Of a DNA stretch of 64,000 nucleotides, positions 62,275 to 64,000 are shown in pieces. The number at the start of each line of letters is the position of its first letter. The first letter of the stretch is position 1. The translations under genes and the position numbers were made by a program. The notes beneath the pieces were generated by a model. It had not been told where the DNA came from. It made no database searches and saw nothing but the letters and a program-made list of their open reading frames with translations. Location of the stretch: NCBI RefSeq assembly GCF_016862895.1, contig NZ_BONV01000002.1:248001-312000 (forward strand), in the 5' to 3' direction. The stretch comes from Planotetraspora kaengkrachanensis. GTDB lineage: Bacteria; Actinomycetota; Actinomycetes; Streptosporangiales; Streptosporangiaceae.

Positions 62275-62808
62275 TCAACGGGTGCGCGACGCCGTGATCG
62301 GTTCGAGAAGTCGTCGTGGCGTGTTGATCGCGTCGGACACGGGATCGTGACCGGGGTCCGTCGAATCGAATCCGGGTCCTGGTTCGATCCGGATCTCCGG
62401 GACCGGGATGACCAGACCGCAATCTCCGCAGCGCCCCTCGTGGTCGAGAAGACCTCCGTCCTGATCGTGGCGGGCGGCGCGCTTGACTCCGGACGGAGAG
62501 TAGAACGTGTCCCCCCAGTGCATCAGAGCACGCACGACCGGCCACAGTCCTTCGCCCTTGGCGGTCAGCCGGTACTCGACACCTCCGGTCGCGCCGTCGT
62601 CACGGACGAGCACGCCCTCCTGCACGAGGGACTTAAGCCGGCTGGTCAAGACGGCGCGGGGGATCTTCAGCTGAGTGACGAAGTCTCCGAACCGGCGGAC
62701 CCCGAAGAACGCGTCGCGGACGATGAGGAGCGTCCACCGCTCCCCGACGATCTCCAGCGATCGCGCCAGCGAGCAGTTGCGGTCGGCATAGGTGCTCGGA
62801 AGCGTCAT
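62275..62808 (-). CDS. HxlR-family transcriptional regulator
   Basis: A 177-aa regulator. NCSLARSLEIVGERWTLLIV (with the conserved Cys) opens the winged helix, followed by RRFGDFVTQLKIPRAVLTSR and the wing RDDGATGGVEYRLT. A C-terminal extension with CGDCG may bind metal or sense redox. Divergent from the monooxygenase at 62920; the gap contains two palindromic operators. HxlR-type regulators often sense electrophiles or quinones. Confidence 0.92.
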   Translation of the reverse strand: MTLPSTYADRNCSLARSLEIVGERWTLLIVRDAFFGVRRFGDFVTQLKIPRAVLTSRLKSLVQEGVLVRDDGATGGVEYRLTAKGEGLWPVVRALMHWGDTFYSPSGVKRAARHDQDGGLLDHEGRCGDCGLVIPVPEIRIEPGPGFDSTDPGHDPVSDAINTPRRLLEPITASRTR

Positions 62809-62828
62809 GCTCCGATTCTACCCGCCTG

Positions 62829-62889
62829 GTTCACTCAGCGAACTGGTGCGTGCTACGGTGTCCCACCAGTAGCAGTTCAGTCAATGAAC
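62829..62889. promoter_or_regulatory. Two HxlR-type operators in divergent promoter
   Basis: GTTCACTCAGCGAAC (62829-62843) and GTTCAGTCAATGAAC (62875-62889) are 46 bp apart, 12/15 identical, each with GTTC/GAAC arms. Wider arms CTACCC (62818) and GGGTAG (62891) add overall symmetry. Confidence 0.75.
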
Positions 62890-62919
62890 CGGGTAGGTCG
62901 AGCCTGAGGAGGCTGCCCC

Positions 62920-63222
62920 GTGTACCAGTTCCTCGTCTCCTTCACCGTCCAGGCGGAGCATCGCGACGACTTCGTCCGGGCGGCGAAGAAGACCGCGCGT
63001 GACTCTCTGGCGAGCGAGCCCGGCTCCCACCGGTTCGAGGTCATCGCGGACGAGAACGACCCGAATGTCTTCTACCTGAACGAGGTCTATGCGGACCTCG
63101 ACGCGTTCGACACGCACGCGAGCGGTCCTTACTTCGGCGCGTTCTTCGCCGAGGCCGGCGCCTACGCCGAGGGTCCGGCGTGGCTCATGAGAGGAAACCT
63201 CATCGGCGACGACGCCGCCTGA
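62920..63222 (+). CDS. ABM-domain monooxygenase (putative quinol monooxygenase)
   Basis: A 100-aa dimeric ferredoxin-like barrel protein, GTG start behind GAGGAGG. FLVSFTVQAEHRDDFVRAA, SLASEPGSHRFEV and FYLNEVYADLDAFDTHASGPYF match the antibiotic-biosynthesis-monooxygenase (YgiN-like) family, which oxidises quinols or anthrones without cofactor. The HxlR operators and the following NADPH oxidoreductase suggest quinone/enone detoxification. Confidence 0.9.
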   Translation: MYQFLVSFTVQAEHRDDFVRAAKKTARDSLASEPGSHRFEVIADENDPNVFYLNEVYADLDAFDTHASGPYFGAFFAEAGAYAEGPAWLMRGNLIGDDAA

Positions 63223-63262
63223 GTCCTATCCGGCGGCAACACGAGGAAATCGAGAGGCATCC

Positions 63263-64000
63263 ATGTCAGAGACCCCGAGGCGAACCCGCCGCTACGTTCT
63301 CGCGGAGCGCCCCGCCGCGCCCACCGGGCCGCTGGAGGAAGGCGTCCTGCGCTACGAGGAGGACGTTCCCGTGCCGCGGCTCGGATCAGGACAGGTTTTG
63401 GTGAAGGTCGAGTGGATGTCGCTGGACCCCGCCACCCGGAGCTGGATGAACGACACCCCGAGTTCCCTTCCGCCGTCACCGCTGGGCGAGACCATGCGCG
63501 CCCTCGGCGCCGGCACGGTGAGCGCATCGGAGCACCCTGATTTCGTGGTCGGGGAACGGGTGTGCGGATTGCTGGGCTGGCAGGAGGACGCCGTGGTGGA
63601 CGGCTCGAGCCTGCGGCGGGTGCCCGACGGCGTGCCGCTGAACGCCTCCTTGAATGTCCTGGGCATCGCCGGGCAGACCGCCTGGCTGGGGTTGCACGAC
63701 ATCGGGCGGCCGCGGAAGGGCGAGACGGTCGTCGTCACCGCGGCGGCCGGCGGCGTCGGTTCCGTCGCCGTCCAACTGGCGGTCGCCGCCGGCGCACGCG
63801 TGATCGGCGTCGCCGGGACACCGGCCAAGTGTGAGTGGGTGCGGGAACTCGGTGCCGACGAGTGCGTCGACTACCGGGAGGACGACGTGTCGGCGGCGTG
63901 CTCCCGGTTGTGCCCCGACGGAATCGACGTCGTCTTCGACAACGTCGGCGGGGCGATGCTCGACGCCCTGCTCCCGCACATGGCGGTCAACGCCCGTGTC
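63263..64000 (+). CDS. NADP-dependent oxidoreductase of PTGR/CurA type (3' end outside window)
   Basis: The frame from ATG 63263 is open to the right edge, 246 codons. VKVEWMSLDPATRSWMND at about 48-65 is the hallmark of the leukotriene-B4 dehydrogenase/prostaglandin reductase group; the Rossmann motif is VVVTAAAGGVGSVAVQLA and GIDVVFDNVGG follows. The family reduces alpha,beta-unsaturated ketones and aldehydes with NADPH. It lies 40 bases after the ABM gene and is likely in the HxlR-controlled operon. About 90 C-terminal residues are missing. Confidence 0.9.
   Translation, partial: MSETPRRTRRYVLAERPAAPTGPLEEGVLRYEEDVPVPRLGSGQVLVKVEWMSLDPATRSWMNDTPSSLPPSPLGETMRALGAGTVSASEHPDFVVGERVCGLLGWQEDAVVDGSSLRRVPDGVPLNASLNVLGIAGQTAWLGLHDIGRPRKGETVVVTAAAGGVGSVAVQLAVAAGARVIGVAGTPAKCEWVRELGADECVDYREDDVSAACSRLCPDGIDVVFDNVGGAMLDALLPHMAVNARV

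Overview
The window is chromosomal DNA of a very GC-rich, soil-type actinobacterium, most like the Streptosporangiales, Thermomonosporaceae or Streptomyces relatives. This rests on heavy GC at third codon positions, many GTG and TTG starts, a SARP and a LAL-type LuxR regulator, a DUF664 (mycothiol-type) DinB protein, a DtxR/IdeR-like iron box, and a leader peptide of the kind Actinobacteria place ahead of sulfur genes. Species cannot be assigned from sequence alone. I see no rRNA, tRNA, insertion sequence, prophage or CRISPR array. The content is accessory: many small transporter, enzyme and regulator cassettes, often with a visible operator.

Layout. 1-1.4 kb: end of a sensor kinase facing a TAXI-type binding lipoprotein. 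1.4-5 kb: SARP regulator divergent from an alpha/beta hydrolase, then a DUF5946 protein. 5-6.7 kb: orphan sensor kinase. 6.7-13.1 kb: a metallo-beta-lactamase-fold hydrolase, three alpha/beta hydrolases and a large LuxR regulator. 13.1-20.6 kb: a 53-bp-period repeat, an oxidoreductase, a DUF1275 membrane protein, a secreted GH2 glycosidase with two LacI-type operators and its likely LacI repressor, a STAS anti-anti-sigma factor and an HD protein. 20.6-25.7 kb: operon of ABC ATPase, ABC permease with an added external domain, and a secreted beta-propeller/phosphoesterase. 26-29 kb: methyltransferase, winged-helix regulator, single-domain response regulator and a CopD-like protein behind an iron box. 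29.4-35.2 kb: a secreted phosphodiester-glycosidase/metallophosphoesterase fusion, two unknown proteins (one with possible ADP-ribosyltransferase-like motifs) and an NlpC/P60 peptidase.

35.7-42.8 kb holds two efflux cassettes with clear control sites: TetR plus MMPL transporter behind two tandem palindromes, and TetR divergent from a DHA2 exporter followed by a TetX-like flavin monooxygenase, with a palindrome inside a TTGACA-N17-TACCTT promoter. 43-46 kb: small membrane protein, a histidine kinase without membrane segments, a MarR regulator and a nitroreductase that share operator-like sequence. 46.2-50.7 kb: a tightly overlapped aldo/keto reductase, patatin, glycosyltransferase, membrane protein and alpha/beta hydrolase operon.

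50.7-62.1 kb is the most coherent system, an organosulfur scavenging locus: flavin reductase, DszA/DmoA-like and SsuD-like FMN monooxygenases, SfnB/DszC-like acyl-CoA-dehydrogenase-fold oxygenases, and a complete peptide-type ABC importer in place of SsuABC. Its reductase-importer operon starts with a 24-codon, apparently leaderless ORF with an RQHVDL core and two cysteines, the signature of cysteine-responsive attenuation. A 24-bp motif (19/24 identical) lies beside this promoter and in the divergent promoter of the oxygenase operons. The right end holds an HxlR regulator with two operators, an ABM-domain monooxygenase and the start of an NADPH oxidoreductase.
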